Notes under the pieces: model-generated
Seen by the model: only the letters and a program-made list of their open reading frames with translations
The model's database searches: none
What the model was told of the DNA's origin: nothing
Program-made: the position numbers and the translations under genes
Source of the DNA: Gammaproteobacteria bacterium
Lineage (GTDB): Bacteria > Pseudomonadota > Gammaproteobacteria > Pseudomonadales > Cellvibrionaceae
Direction: 5' to 3'
Assembly: GCA_021151835.1 (NCBI GenBank)
Contig: JAGKWO010000020.1
Span: 6,958 to 70,957, forward strand
DNA: 64,000 nucleotides
Shown: in pieces, positions 7,891 to 16,280 of the stretch
How positions within the stretch are numbered: position 1 is the stretch's first letter
Layout: every line of letters begins with the position of its first letter

Positions 7891-10800
7891 ATGGTTGATG
7901 CATTGATTAAATTTTCCATCGCCCGTCGTTGGCTGATTATCTTTTTTGTCCTTGTGGTCTCAGCTGCCGGTGTATGGAATTACAACCGGTTGCCGATTGA
8001 TGCGGTACCGGATATCACCAACGTACAAGTCCAGATCAACACACAAGCACCCGGTTACTCGCCACTTGAAGTTGAGCAACGCATTACTTACCTGGTGGAA
8101 GTCGCGATTGCAGGTTTACCGCACGTCGAAAGCACCCGATCACTCTCGCGTTATGCCTTATCGCAGGTGACTGTGGTATTCGAAGACGGGACCGATATCT
8201 ACTTCGCACGCAATATTCTCAACGAGCGTTTGCAACAGGCTAAAAGCCAAATGCCCGCCGGTATCGAGCCCGAGATGGGACCGGTTGCTACGGGTCTTGG
8301 TGAAATCTTCCACTACTCAGTTCACGCCGACCCAAAAGCGCGCCAGTCCAATGGACAACCCTACGATGCGATGGCGTTGCGTACCCTGCAAGACTGGGTA
8401 ATCCGTCCGCAATTGCGTCTGGTACCTGGCGTCACTGAAGTGAACACCATCGGTGGATTCGAAAAACAATTCCACATCACCCCGGATCCGGGATTGATGC
8501 TGGCTTACGGGATTGTGTTTGATGATGTGGTGAATGCGCTGGAAAAAAACAACACCAACATCGGGGCAGGTTACATCGAGAAAAACGGTGAGCAGTACCT
8601 GATACGTGCTCCGGGGCAGCTCTCCGATATTCCGGCCATCAAAAAAGTTATCGTCGGTCGTCGCGATGGTGTCCCGGTCACGATTGGCGATATCGCGTCT
8701 GTGGGATTGGGCAAAGAGTTGCGCACCGGTGCAGCCACTCGTGACGGCGAGGAAACGGTGCTCGGTACTGCGGTGATGCTGGTCGGTGAGAACAGTCGAA
8801 CGGTTTCTCACGCGGTTGCAGCCAAGCTTGAGGAAATCAATCGCACCTTACCCAAAGGTGTAACCGCCGATGCCGTGTACGACCGTAAGGTACTGGTGGA
8901 GAAAACCATCGCCACTGTGCAAAAAAACCTGGTGGAAGGTGCGATCCTGGTTGTTGTCGTCCTGCTCGTGATGCTTGGCAATGTTCGCGCCGCATTACTG
9001 ACCGCCATGGTTATTCCGCTCTCGATGCTGATGCTAATGACGGGGATGGTGCAAACCAAAGTCAGCGCCAACCTGATGAGCCTGGGTGCACTGGATTTTG
9101 GTCTGATTGTCGATGGGGCCGTGATCATTGTGGAGAACTGCCTGTTGCGACTCTCACAACGCCAACACCATTTGGGACGACTTCTGGATGTGGAGGAACG
9201 CTTACACATCGTGTTCAGTGCAACCCGCGAAGTATTCACGCCCAGCTTGATCAGCGTTCTCGTCGTGATTCTGGTGAACATTCCGATTCTCGCGCTCACC
9301 GGTGTGGAAGGAAAAATGTTCACACCAATGGCTTTCGCAGTGATCATGGCGTTAATCGCGGCGCTCATTCTTTCCCTGACATTTGTGCCGGCGGCGCTCG
9401 CCTTGTGTATGACCGGCAAGATCGAGGAAAAAGAAAACCGCGTGATAGCCAAATCCAAAGCGGCTTACGTTCCAACACTCGATTTTGCACTCAAACGCCG
9501 TGTTCCTATTTTGGCTGGAGCCATCGTGTTTGTGATTGGATCCGGCTGGCTGGCATCGCGGATGGGAACCGAATTTGTTCCCAACCTTGATGAAGGTGAT
9601 ATCGCCGTGCAAGCGTTGCGTATTCCCGGTACCAGCCTCACCCAATCCCTAGAGATGCAATTTCAGGTGGAGAAAGCGGTGATGGCTGTTCCCGAGGTCA
9701 AAACGTTCTTCTCACGGGTGGGTACCGCCGAGGTTGCGAGTGATCCTATGGGGCCCAACATTTCAGACGGCTACGTCATGCTGAAAGACAAAGCGGATTG
9801 GCCGGATCCGGACAAATCCAAAGCGGAAATCCTGGAAGCCATTGAAACGCAACTGGCCAAAGTGCCAGGTAACGCCTACGAAATCAGCCAACCGATCCAA
9901 TTGCGCTTTAACGAACTCATTTCCGGGGTACGTTCGGACTTGGGGATCAAGATCTACGGTGATGATCTGAATCAGCTATTGGCTTCCGGCAACCAGATTG
10001 CGAGTTTGCTTAACAGCATCAAGGGCGCAGATGGCGTAAAGGTAGAACAGGCCGACGGTTTACCGTTGCTGTCTATTGATGCTGATCGGGATTTACTGCT
10101 GCGCTACGGCATCAACATGGCGGACCTGCAAGATACGCTGGCAGCAGCAACCGGTGGTGAGGAGGCCGGCCAGATCTTTGAAGGCGATCAGCGTTTTGGA
10201 TTGGTGGTGAGACTTCCCGAGAAGCAACGCAATGACCTTACCGCATTGTCCTATCTTCCCATTCCACTACCGGACGGTGGATACGTACCACTGGGTGAAG
10301 TAGCCCGTCTTAACCTTGCCCCTGGCGCAAACCAGATCAGCCGCGAAAACGGCAAGCGCCGCCTGGTTGTCAGTGCCAATGTAACTGGTCGCGATCTGGG
10401 CGGGTTTGTAACCGAAGTTCAGGAAAAAGTCGGCCAACAAGTGAAGTTACCTCCCGGTTATTGGCTGGAATACGGCGGTACCTTCGAGCAGCTGCAATCG
10501 GCATCCGAGCGGTTAGGGTTATTGGTCCCACTGACACTGCTGATGATTTTTGCATTGCTCATGATGACCTTTGGATCCGCCAAAGATGCCTTGCTGGTAT
10601 TCAGTGGAGTACCGCTCGCATTAACCGGTGGGGTGATTTTCCTGTGGTTGCGGGACATTCCGCTATCCATTACGGCCGGGGTAGGCTTCATCACTTTGTC
10701 CGGGGTCGCGGTGTTGACCGGGGTCATGATGGTATCTGCCTTTCGTGATGGTTTGAGAAATGGCTTGGCTATCGATTCAGCTATCCGGGAAGGCGCCATG

Positions 10801-10998
10801 TTGCGCCTACGACCGATCCTGATGGTCGCGCTGGTTGCTGCATTGGGATTCCTGCCGATGGCATTGAACACCAGTACCGGTGCTGAAGTTCAGCGCCCGC
10901 TGGCTACCGTGGTGATTGGCGGAATTATCTCGTCCACCATTTTGACCTTACTCGTATTACCCGGGCTTTATCGTATGGCTCATCGCGAAACTGACTAG
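7891..10998 (+). CDS. czcA: CzcA-like heavy-metal RND efflux pump
   Basis: A 1035-residue inner-membrane proton-driven pump with 12 transmembrane segments and two large periplasmic loops. The fourth transmembrane helix carries DFGLIVDGAVIIVEN with D402, D408 and E415, exactly the proton-relay residues and numbering of CzcA; this HME1 signature is associated with Zn, Co and Cd export. Other family landmarks are the N-terminal NRLPIDAVPDITNVQVQ and MGTEFVPNLDEGDIAVQ. Together with CzcB and CzcC it exports divalent cations from the periplasm/cytoplasm across the outer membrane. Preceded by a GTGGAG ribosome-binding site. Full length, no disruptions. Confidence 0.95.
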   Translation: MVDALIKFSIARRWLIIFFVLVVSAAGVWNYNRLPIDAVPDITNVQVQINTQAPGYSPLEVEQRITYLVEVAIAGLPHVESTRSLSRYALSQVTVVFEDGTDIYFARNILNERLQQAKSQMPAGIEPEMGPVATGLGEIFHYSVHADPKARQSNGQPYDAMALRTLQDWVIRPQLRLVPGVTEVNTIGGFEKQFHITPDPGLMLAYGIVFDDVVNALEKNNTNIGAGYIEKNGEQYLIRAPGQLSDIPAIKKVIVGRRDGVPVTIGDIASVGLGKELRTGAATRDGEETVLGTAVMLVGENSRTVSHAVAAKLEEINRTLPKGVTADAVYDRKVLVEKTIATVQKNLVEGAILVVVVLLVMLGNVRAALLTAMVIPLSMLMLMTGMVQTKVSANLMSLGALDFGLIVDGAVIIVENCLLRLSQRQHHLGRLLDVEERLHIVFSATREVFTPSLISVLVVILVNIPILALTGVEGKMFTPMAFAVIMALIAALILSLTFVPAALALCMTGKIEEKENRVIAKSKAAYVPTLDFALKRRVPILAGAIVFVIGSGWLASRMGTEFVPNLDEGDIAVQALRIPGTSLTQSLEMQFQVEKAVMAVPEVKTFFSRVGTAEVASDPMGPNISDGYVMLKDKADWPDPDKSKAEILEAIETQLAKVPGNAYEISQPIQLRFNELISGVRSDLGIKIYGDDLNQLLASGNQIASLLNSIKGADGVKVEQADGLPLLSIDADRDLLLRYGINMADLQDTLAAATGGEEAGQIFEGDQRFGLVVRLPEKQRNDLTALSYLPIPLPDGGYVPLGEVARLNLAPGANQISRENGKRRLVVSANVTGRDLGGFVTEVQEKVGQQVKLPPGYWLEYGGTFEQLQSASERLGLLVPLTLLMIFALLMMTFGSAKDALLVFSGVPLALTGGVIFLWLRDIPLSITAGVGFITLSGVAVLTGVMMVSAFRDGLRNGLAIDSAIREGAMLRLRPILMVALVAALGFLPMALNTSTGAEVQRPLATVVIGGIISSTILTLLVLPGLYRMAHRETD

Positions 10999-11008
10999 TA
11001 ACAAAAAC

Positions 11009-11033
11009 GCCACTGGTGCAAAACACCGGTGGC
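11009..11033 (+). terminator. Stem-loop after czcA
   Basis: GCCACTGGTG and CACCGGTGGC form a 10-bp stem (one G-T pair) with a CAAAA loop, 11 bases after the czcA stop. There is no clear T-run, so it may be a weak terminator or an mRNA-stabilising hairpin. Confidence 0.55.
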
Positions 11034-11110
11034 AATTGCCTTTGTACGTTAGCGCTATTGAACACGCTTTACCGACTGGAAATATCTGAAACGATTTTCT
11101 GCAGTTCATT

Positions 11111-11128
11111 GACCAAGCGCATCTGGTC
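11111..11128 (+). promoter_or_regulatory. Dyad in the lipoprotein/ATPase promoter region
   Basis: GACCA-N8-TGGTC lies within a TTGACC-starting segment 33-50 bases before the lipoprotein ATG and could be a -35 region overlapped by an operator. The downstream -10 candidate (around TAATCA) is poor, so this is only suggestive. Confidence 0.3.
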
Positions 11129-11160
11129 TTAATCAAATTCGCTTCACCGGAGAATTCATT

Positions 11161-11562
11161 ATGAAGTCTTTTACACGGCTAATAGCGTTACTACTTTTCC
11201 CGATATTGTTAAGTGCTTGTCAATTAACATCTCAAGAAAATACGCAAGTGATATTTAAAACTGATCAATTGAAACAGCATCATTTGAGTTTAAATATTGG
11301 AGCATTATTCGAAGGCCCAAATTTAATACTCACCGGCGAAGTATTACCCGAACATAAACAGGTGCACGTTGAGTGCGGTCAACTGCAATTTCAGATTTTC
11401 GACAAACAAGGCGTTTTGCTAAAAACAGTTACCACTGATTACGAACCTTGCCATCTTCATTACAAACCCAACACCCGGCGACCAGGAAGATTTTCCGTCA
11501 TTGTGGATGGGGTTCACTCACAAGCATTAATTATTCATGCCAGCTTATTGCTACAGAAATGA
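11161..11562 (+). CDS. Predicted lipoprotein, unknown function
   Basis: A 133-residue protein with a lipoprotein signal peptide whose lipobox LLSAC places the lipidated cysteine at residue 20. The mature part is beta-rich (GEVLPEHKQVHVECGQLQFQIFD) with two further cysteines and a histidine cluster (EPCHLHYK) that could bind a metal. GGAG precedes the start. It lies 55 bases upstream of the P-type ATPase gene on the same strand and is visibly A/T-richer than the czc genes, as the ATPase is, so the pair was probably acquired together. I recognise no family. Confidence 0.75.
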   Translation: MKSFTRLIALLLFPILLSACQLTSQENTQVIFKTDQLKQHHLSLNIGALFEGPNLILTGEVLPEHKQVHVECGQLQFQIFDKQGVLLKTVTTDYEPCHLHYKPNTRRPGRFSVIVDGVHSQALIIHASLLLQK

Positions 11563-11617
11563 CGCCTGCATACTTGGCATCTACACCGAAATATTTTCGA
11601 TGAGTTGAGGAAGTCCA

Positions 11618-13642
11618 ATGGAACATACATCTGAAAACCACACGCAAAAAACGCCAACAAGCTGCTCCACCGCACCCACTTCTAATAACGCAACTGAGCA
11701 GAAAACCAAATGTGGGGATTGCTGTGGTGCTGAAACTCAGCTATCACTGCAAGACGATCATGACCATGGCAGCTCCGAAGCAAGCAATATCAGGTTATTT
11801 CTACCAGCGATCATCAGTCTGGTTGCATTACTGATCGCCATTACATTGGATAATTTTTTTCCTCAATCATGGTTCACCGGTTGGGTAAGGCTCGGTTGGT
11901 ACATCGCCGCATACATTCCTGTTGGTTTCCCGGTACTCAAGGAAGCTCTTGAAAGTATTCGTAAAGGGGATGTTTTTTCCGAGTTTTTCCTCATGGGAAT
12001 TGCAACCATCGGCGCCTTCGCCATTGGTGAATACCCGGAAGGTGTAGCGGTAATGCTGTTTTATTCTGTGGGTGAAGCGTTTCAAAATATTGCTGTTAGA
12101 AGGGCGAAGACAAATATTAAAACCTTGCTTGACCAGCGTCCCGATGAAGTCACTGTATTACAAGGTAATCAAGCAATTACCCGCAAAGCAGAAACCGTTG
12201 AAATTGGAGAAATTATCCAACTGAAAGCCGGGGAAAAATTAGCCTTGGATGGCGAGCTAATTTCTAACACCGCCTTTTTCGATACGACTGCACTAACAGG
12301 TGAAAGCAAACCGGACGGAAAAAATAAAGGCGATGTTGTTCTAGCCGGTATGATTAACCTTAATGGTGTTGCCCAGGTAAAAGTCACTACCGCATACAAA
12401 GACAGCAAGTTATCCCGCATTCTTGAGTTGGTACAAAACGCCTCTGCACAAAAAGCGCCGACTGAATTGTTTATCAGAAAGTTTGCCAAAATTTATACGC
12501 CTATCGTCGTGGCTCTAGCTATCGCAATTTCTACCTTGCCTTACTTTTTTGTTGATAACTATGTGTTTAGCGAATGGCTTTACCGCGCACTCATTTTCCT
12601 CGTGATCTCTTGCCCTTGTGCATTGGTGATCAGTATTCCGTTAGGGTATTTCGGTGGCATCGGCGCGGCAAGTAAACATGGCATTTTATTTAAGGGCAGC
12701 AACTTCCTCGACGTAATTGCCAAGATCCAGCATGTGGTGATGGATAAAACAGGCACCCTCACTGAAGGTGTATTCAAAGTACAAGATGTGAACTTCAACG
12801 ATAGATTTAATCGTAATGAGATGCTCGGCATGGTCAACGCGCTGGAAAGTCGAAGCACGCATCCGGTCGCGACAGCAATACACCAATTTGTGGGTGAGGT
12901 TGATCACAACCTATCACTGAATAATATTGAAGAGATCGCGGGTCACGGATTAAAGGCTGAGGTCAATGGAAAAATTCTGTTAGTCGGAAACTTTCGATTG
13001 TTGGATAAATTTTCCATCCGCTACGACATTGATCCCGCATCAATCGTTTATACCGTTATTGCGGTTGCCTACAATAATCAATTTGTAGGCTACATCACTA
13101 TCGCCGACTCCATAAAAGAAGACGCCCAATTAACAATAAACTCGCTCAAATCTTTGGGTATTAACTCAACCATGTTAAGTGGCGATAAAAATACCGTCGT
13201 CCAATTTGTGGCGAAAACTTTGGGTATCAATAATGCATTCGGCGATTTATTACCGGAAGATAAAGTAAACAAAGTAAAAGAAATCAAAGCAAAAAATGAA
13301 TCTGTTGCATTCGTGGGTGACGGCGTAAACGACGCACCCGTGATCGCATTAAGTGATGTGGGTATCGCAATGGGTGGCTTGGGCAGTGATGCCACTATAG
13401 AAACGGCAGACATTGTCATTCAAGACGACAAGCCGAGCAAAATTCCCCTTGCCATTGCAATCGGCAAACAAACCAAGCGAGTGGTGTGGCAAAACATTGC
13501 TTTGGCATTTAGTGTGAAAGTGGTTGTTCTATTGCTAGGTGCCGGTGGAATTGCCACCATGTGGGAAGCGGTTTTTGCTGATGTTGGTGTGGCGTTATTG
13601 GCTATTTTAAACGCCGTTAGGATTCAACGAATGAAGTTTTAA
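11618..13642 (+). CDS. P1B-type heavy-metal ATPase (Zn/Cd/Pb, ZntA/CadA-like)
   Basis: A 674-residue cation-exporting ATPase. The membrane metal site CPC is at residues 332-334 (ISCPCALVISIPLGYFGG), the phosphorylated aspartate is D376 in DKTGTLTEG, and the hinge motif GDGVNDAPVIALSDVGIAMG is intact. The N-terminus has no HMA ferredoxin-fold domain; instead there is a short cysteine/histidine segment (C16, C32, C35, C36, then DDHDHG), so metal loading differs from classical ZntA. It exports Zn(II)/Cd(II)/Pb(II) from the cytoplasm, complementing the Czc pump. A GAGGAAG ribosome-binding site precedes it. Metal specificity is inferred from the CPC type and context. Confidence 0.9.
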   Translation: MEHTSENHTQKTPTSCSTAPTSNNATEQKTKCGDCCGAETQLSLQDDHDHGSSEASNIRLFLPAIISLVALLIAITLDNFFPQSWFTGWVRLGWYIAAYIPVGFPVLKEALESIRKGDVFSEFFLMGIATIGAFAIGEYPEGVAVMLFYSVGEAFQNIAVRRAKTNIKTLLDQRPDEVTVLQGNQAITRKAETVEIGEIIQLKAGEKLALDGELISNTAFFDTTALTGESKPDGKNKGDVVLAGMINLNGVAQVKVTTAYKDSKLSRILELVQNASAQKAPTELFIRKFAKIYTPIVVALAIAISTLPYFFVDNYVFSEWLYRALIFLVISCPCALVISIPLGYFGGIGAASKHGILFKGSNFLDVIAKIQHVVMDKTGTLTEGVFKVQDVNFNDRFNRNEMLGMVNALESRSTHPVATAIHQFVGEVDHNLSLNNIEEIAGHGLKAEVNGKILLVGNFRLLDKFSIRYDIDPASIVYTVIAVAYNNQFVGYITIADSIKEDAQLTINSLKSLGINSTMLSGDKNTVVQFVAKTLGINNAFGDLLPEDKVNKVKEIKAKNESVAFVGDGVNDAPVIALSDVGIAMGGLGSDATIETADIVIQDDKPSKIPLAIAIGKQTKRVVWQNIALAFSVKVVVLLLGAGGIATMWEAVFADVGVALLAILNAVRIQRMKF

Positions 13643-13695
13643 TGAGAGAAATTCAAGGAACTATCTTTAAATGAATTTCATCATGTTATTTACAT

Positions 13696-13719
13696 GTTGC
13701 ACCTACCAATAGGTGCAAC
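13696..13719 (+). terminator. Strong stem-loop after the ATPase gene
   Basis: GTTGCACCTA and TAGGTGCAAC form a perfect 10-bp stem with a CCAA loop, 54 bases after the ATPase stop. The following bases are AGCTTTC, so the T-run is weak; it is the likely end of the metal-cargo transcript. Confidence 0.6.
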
Positions 13720-13773
13720 AGCTTTCATCCCAGCACTATGTGAGAAGCATGGAGAGAGACCTGGTGACTGATC

Positions 13774-13793
13774 AATTATCGGCCCCGATAATT
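13774..13793. promoter_or_regulatory. 20-base near-perfect palindrome, possible operator
   Basis: AATTATCGG-CC-CCGATAATT is symmetrical except at its two central bases. It lies in the 289-base gap between the ATPase gene and the first conjugation-region gene, about 140 bases upstream of the 13932 start. Its form suits a dimeric regulator. No adjacent regulator gene is seen, and nothing else in this gap is recognisable. Confidence 0.35.
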
Positions 13794-13931
13794 ATTCGAA
13801 GTACTACACAATCTGGAATGAATACGCTATAGAAAGCGCCAAAAAGCGTACTATCTACGCTGTTCACTTCCTATTCACCCTAAAACTGCTATATATTTAA
13901 AAACTACCTCCCATGCCTTCAGGAATGAGTC

Positions 13932-14237
13932 ATGATCACCAAAGACACCCACAAAGTTGACTGGAACAAGACAGCCCAAGTTATTGGTGTAATGCTGGTG
14001 GCATTGGCCAAAGCTATTTGGTGGTTAGGCAAACATGCGGGTCTGGTGCTAATCGCAGTTTTAACCGTCTTAGCAAAAATGTTTGTTGTTCTTATCTCTG
14101 TTTGGGCCTCCGTTGCTCCAACTGCAGAGGAAGAAGCGGAAGAAAGGAAGCATCAAGAGAGATATGATCACTCCAGAGCTCCCGATCCGGATGCACCAGG
14201 CTTTGATATGCTCGGGCGCCCACTTAAGATAAATTGA
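13932..14237 (+). CDS. Small ICE membrane protein, unknown
   Basis: A 101-residue protein with two hydrophobic stretches (VIGVMLVALAKAIWWLG and AGLVLIAVLTVLAKMFVVLISVW) followed by a charged tail (TAEEEAEERKHQERYDHS) ending in PDAPGFDMLGRPLKIN. An AGGAATGA site precedes the ATG. It is convergent with the traG-like gene, at the far end of the conjugation operon, where related ICEs also carry a small membrane protein of unknown role (DUF3742-type); I see resemblance in layout only, not enough to assign the family. Confidence 0.6.
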   Translation: MITKDTHKVDWNKTAQVIGVMLVALAKAIWWLGKHAGLVLIAVLTVLAKMFVVLISVWASVAPTAEEEAEERKHQERYDHSRAPDPDAPGFDMLGRPLKIN

Positions 14238-14256
14238 GGAAAAATCTTATTTTCCT
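14237..14256. terminator. A/T-flanked stem-loop between convergent genes
   Basis: AGGAAAA and TTTTCCT form a 7-bp stem with an ATCTTA loop at the shared 3' ends of the 101-residue protein gene and traG. It overlaps the end of the traG frame; it could act in both directions but is weak. Confidence 0.35.
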
Positions 14257-15920
14257 TTGCCTTTTGTTATAATTTTTTGAGCTACCCCAACTCCCGCCCC
14301 GCTTTGACCACTAATCTCATTTGAAGAACTATTTATTGCATTAGTGGCCAGACTTCCCGCCTTAATCCCTATTACCCCTAAGCAATACGTGAATGCCAAT
14401 GGGGCCAATGTATAAAGCATCCAAGTCACCCAACTGATCGCAAGAATTTGGGTACCAACGCCGCTGGTATTGGGCATTAATGTATCCATAAGCATATTGG
14501 CATTTTTGTCGGCGCCAGACCAAAGCCCGGACAATAGGAAGTTATCCAGCCAAGCTGCCAGCGCAAATAAGAATCCCCAGAAAATAATGCTAAATTGCAG
14601 CAGCGTTAATGCAATCATGTTTTTTAGAGAAAAAGAACCAATCGCTAGTAGCAACGGTAAACCAACCGTAAAGATCAGGAGAACCATGGACTGCACCATC
14701 GGTGCGACCTGGCGAACCATCTCAACCTCTACAGCCTTTTTGGCACCACCAATTAATAATCCTGCACCTCCAATCAGCGATCGCATTCCTCGCAAAACAT
14801 GATCTGTGGTTGAGCCCATCACGCCACCATATTCCGAGGCGCCGTTAGTCAGCTCCAGTTGAATCTCTTCACTTTCCGCATTAAGCGTAGTTTTGATAAG
14901 GGCATCGTCCGCATCTCCAGCGGTGGCAAACTTGTCCTCTGCCCAGAACTTCCACCAGGCGCCGGTGCTGTCTTCGGAGTCGTCTGGTATGGCGTCGTTC
15001 TTGATATACGTCAGCATGCGTTCCCGGAAGCCCTTATCGCTGTCAAAACTAACGCCATCTGCTGGATACCCTAACCACCACTCATGACACGTCGGATAAC
15101 CGCCTGTATCGACGCCTGTGGGCGGTTCGGGAGCTTTGACACTATCTCTCAAGGATTCATAAGGGAACGCCGGTACAGCAGCTGTAGCGCGGAGGGTGTC
15201 GTAATATCCGGAGCGGTTAATAAAGAATTCGCTGCCTGGCCAAGTGATATCGTCATACACTGCCCCGCCCTTAAATTTCGTTGGCAGGTCATCTTCCGGA
15301 ATACGTTCTCGGGCGAATTGGTTAGCTGCTGGTTGCCAGCAATCTTTATAGAAATCCTTCAACTCATCTTTAAGGGCTTTATCGGCAATATTCAGTTTGG
15401 ATAGCCCCGCCCCCATCGTGCGCAGATCGGCCTGGCAAGGTAATTCCTGTCGAGCAGTCTGAGTAATCGCATGATTTAGTTTGGTAACCAGATACCACCA
15501 AATCGGCGCTCGGGGCGTGCGTCCATTAAGCATGACAGCAAAGGTTCCCGTCGATTTATCCAAGGTACTTTTACTATCCCCATAAGCCAATTCAGTCATG
15601 GTTTTAGTCAAGCTTTTCGATGAGGTCACCCCGCATCGATATTGGGTGTAGGTTGTCTTTGACGGATTAACATTGATGAGGGGTTGCGCAGCAAACAGGA
15701 CTACACCGATCATGATGTAAATCCGGGTTTCCAGGATACGGATCAAACCCTCAGCCGAAATCTCTTGGGCGGAATCCCGAGTTTCAATCACTACATTAAC
15801 GATAGTGATAATGAACGGAACGAGAATAAGGCCCGTGTAGGCCAATATCCCCCAAATGGCGTCATACAAAATCCAGCTGAGTATAGTGGTGTAGAGTTCG
15901 ATTGTACTTCCGACAGGCAT
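14247..15920 (-). CDS. TraG N-terminal-like conjugative membrane protein
   Basis: A 557-residue polytopic inner-membrane protein. Hydrophobic segments near the N-terminus (YTTILSWILYDAIWGILAYTGLILVPFIIT) and near residue 75 flank a large soluble region with cysteines (about 110-390), then several membrane helices (VQSMVLLIFTVGLPLLLA, ALTLLQFSIIFWGFLFALAA). This layout is that of the TraG_N domain found in F-type and type G mating systems, where it works in mating-pair formation and stabilisation. GGGAGGAC precedes the start. It is the last gene of the leftward conjugation operon. Confidence 0.85.
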   Translation of the reverse strand: MPVGSTIELYTTILSWILYDAIWGILAYTGLILVPFIITIVNVVIETRDSAQEISAEGLIRILETRIYIMIGVVLFAAQPLINVNPSKTTYTQYRCGVTSSKSLTKTMTELAYGDSKSTLDKSTGTFAVMLNGRTPRAPIWWYLVTKLNHAITQTARQELPCQADLRTMGAGLSKLNIADKALKDELKDFYKDCWQPAANQFARERIPEDDLPTKFKGGAVYDDITWPGSEFFINRSGYYDTLRATAAVPAFPYESLRDSVKAPEPPTGVDTGGYPTCHEWWLGYPADGVSFDSDKGFRERMLTYIKNDAIPDDSEDSTGAWWKFWAEDKFATAGDADDALIKTTLNAESEEIQLELTNGASEYGGVMGSTTDHVLRGMRSLIGGAGLLIGGAKKAVEVEMVRQVAPMVQSMVLLIFTVGLPLLLAIGSFSLKNMIALTLLQFSIIFWGFLFALAAWLDNFLLSGLWSGADKNANMLMDTLMPNTSGVGTQILAISWVTWMLYTLAPLAFTYCLGVIGIKAGSLATNAINSSSNEISGQSGAGVGVAQKIITKGKGK

Positions 15921-15929
15921 ACGTCCTCC

Positions 15930-16280
15930 CTACGATATCCAACTTGAAATTAACCGCGGTAAATCTCTCGCGATAAAAATTTCATACAGCACAATGAGCG
16001 CAATCAATGGTCGACGGCTCGCTTTGATCATTGCATCGGACAATTCTTTGTTAAATTGCCGCAATAGTGGCCCCCATCCAAACCAAAGGACTGCGTATAT
16101 CGCATAACGTATCCAGACGAGCCATCCTGAATCTTTCCAGCGATTAAGCATTTCAATTTGTTCTGCTTCAGTGCCAATGAGCCCCAATCCAATTTTCACC
16201 ATAATGATTAACAGAACGAAGCTTAAAAAAAGCCACATCACATGTTTGAATCCACGCTTGGCCAATGAAGATTTATTCAT
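15930..16280 (-). CDS. Small conjugation-operon membrane protein, unknown
   Basis: A 116-residue protein with two membrane segments (WLFLSFVLLIIMVKIGLGLIG and WIRYAIYAVLWFGWGPLL) and a basic C-terminal part. The frame can be read from 16298, but ATG 16280 has a GGAGC site at the correct distance and overlaps the end of the preceding gene by eight bases, implying coupled translation. It sits between the TraH-like and TraG-like genes, a slot occupied by an uncharacterised membrane protein in related ICEs. No function is known to me. Confidence 0.75.
   Translation of the reverse strand: MNKSSLAKRGFKHVMWLFLSFVLLIIMVKIGLGLIGTEAEQIEMLNRWKDSGWLVWIRYAIYAVLWFGWGPLLRQFNKELSDAMIKASRRPLIALIVLYEIFIARDLPRLISSWIS

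Noticed and set aside
8808..9458. 216-residue frame opposite czcA
   Set aside because: Antisense to a fully supported pump gene and without family features; a shadow of high coding density.
1..13931. Left attachment site of the ICE inside the window
   Set aside because: No second copy of the tRNA-Ala 3' end was noticed by eye; a computed search for it is still needed, so the end is treated as outside the window.
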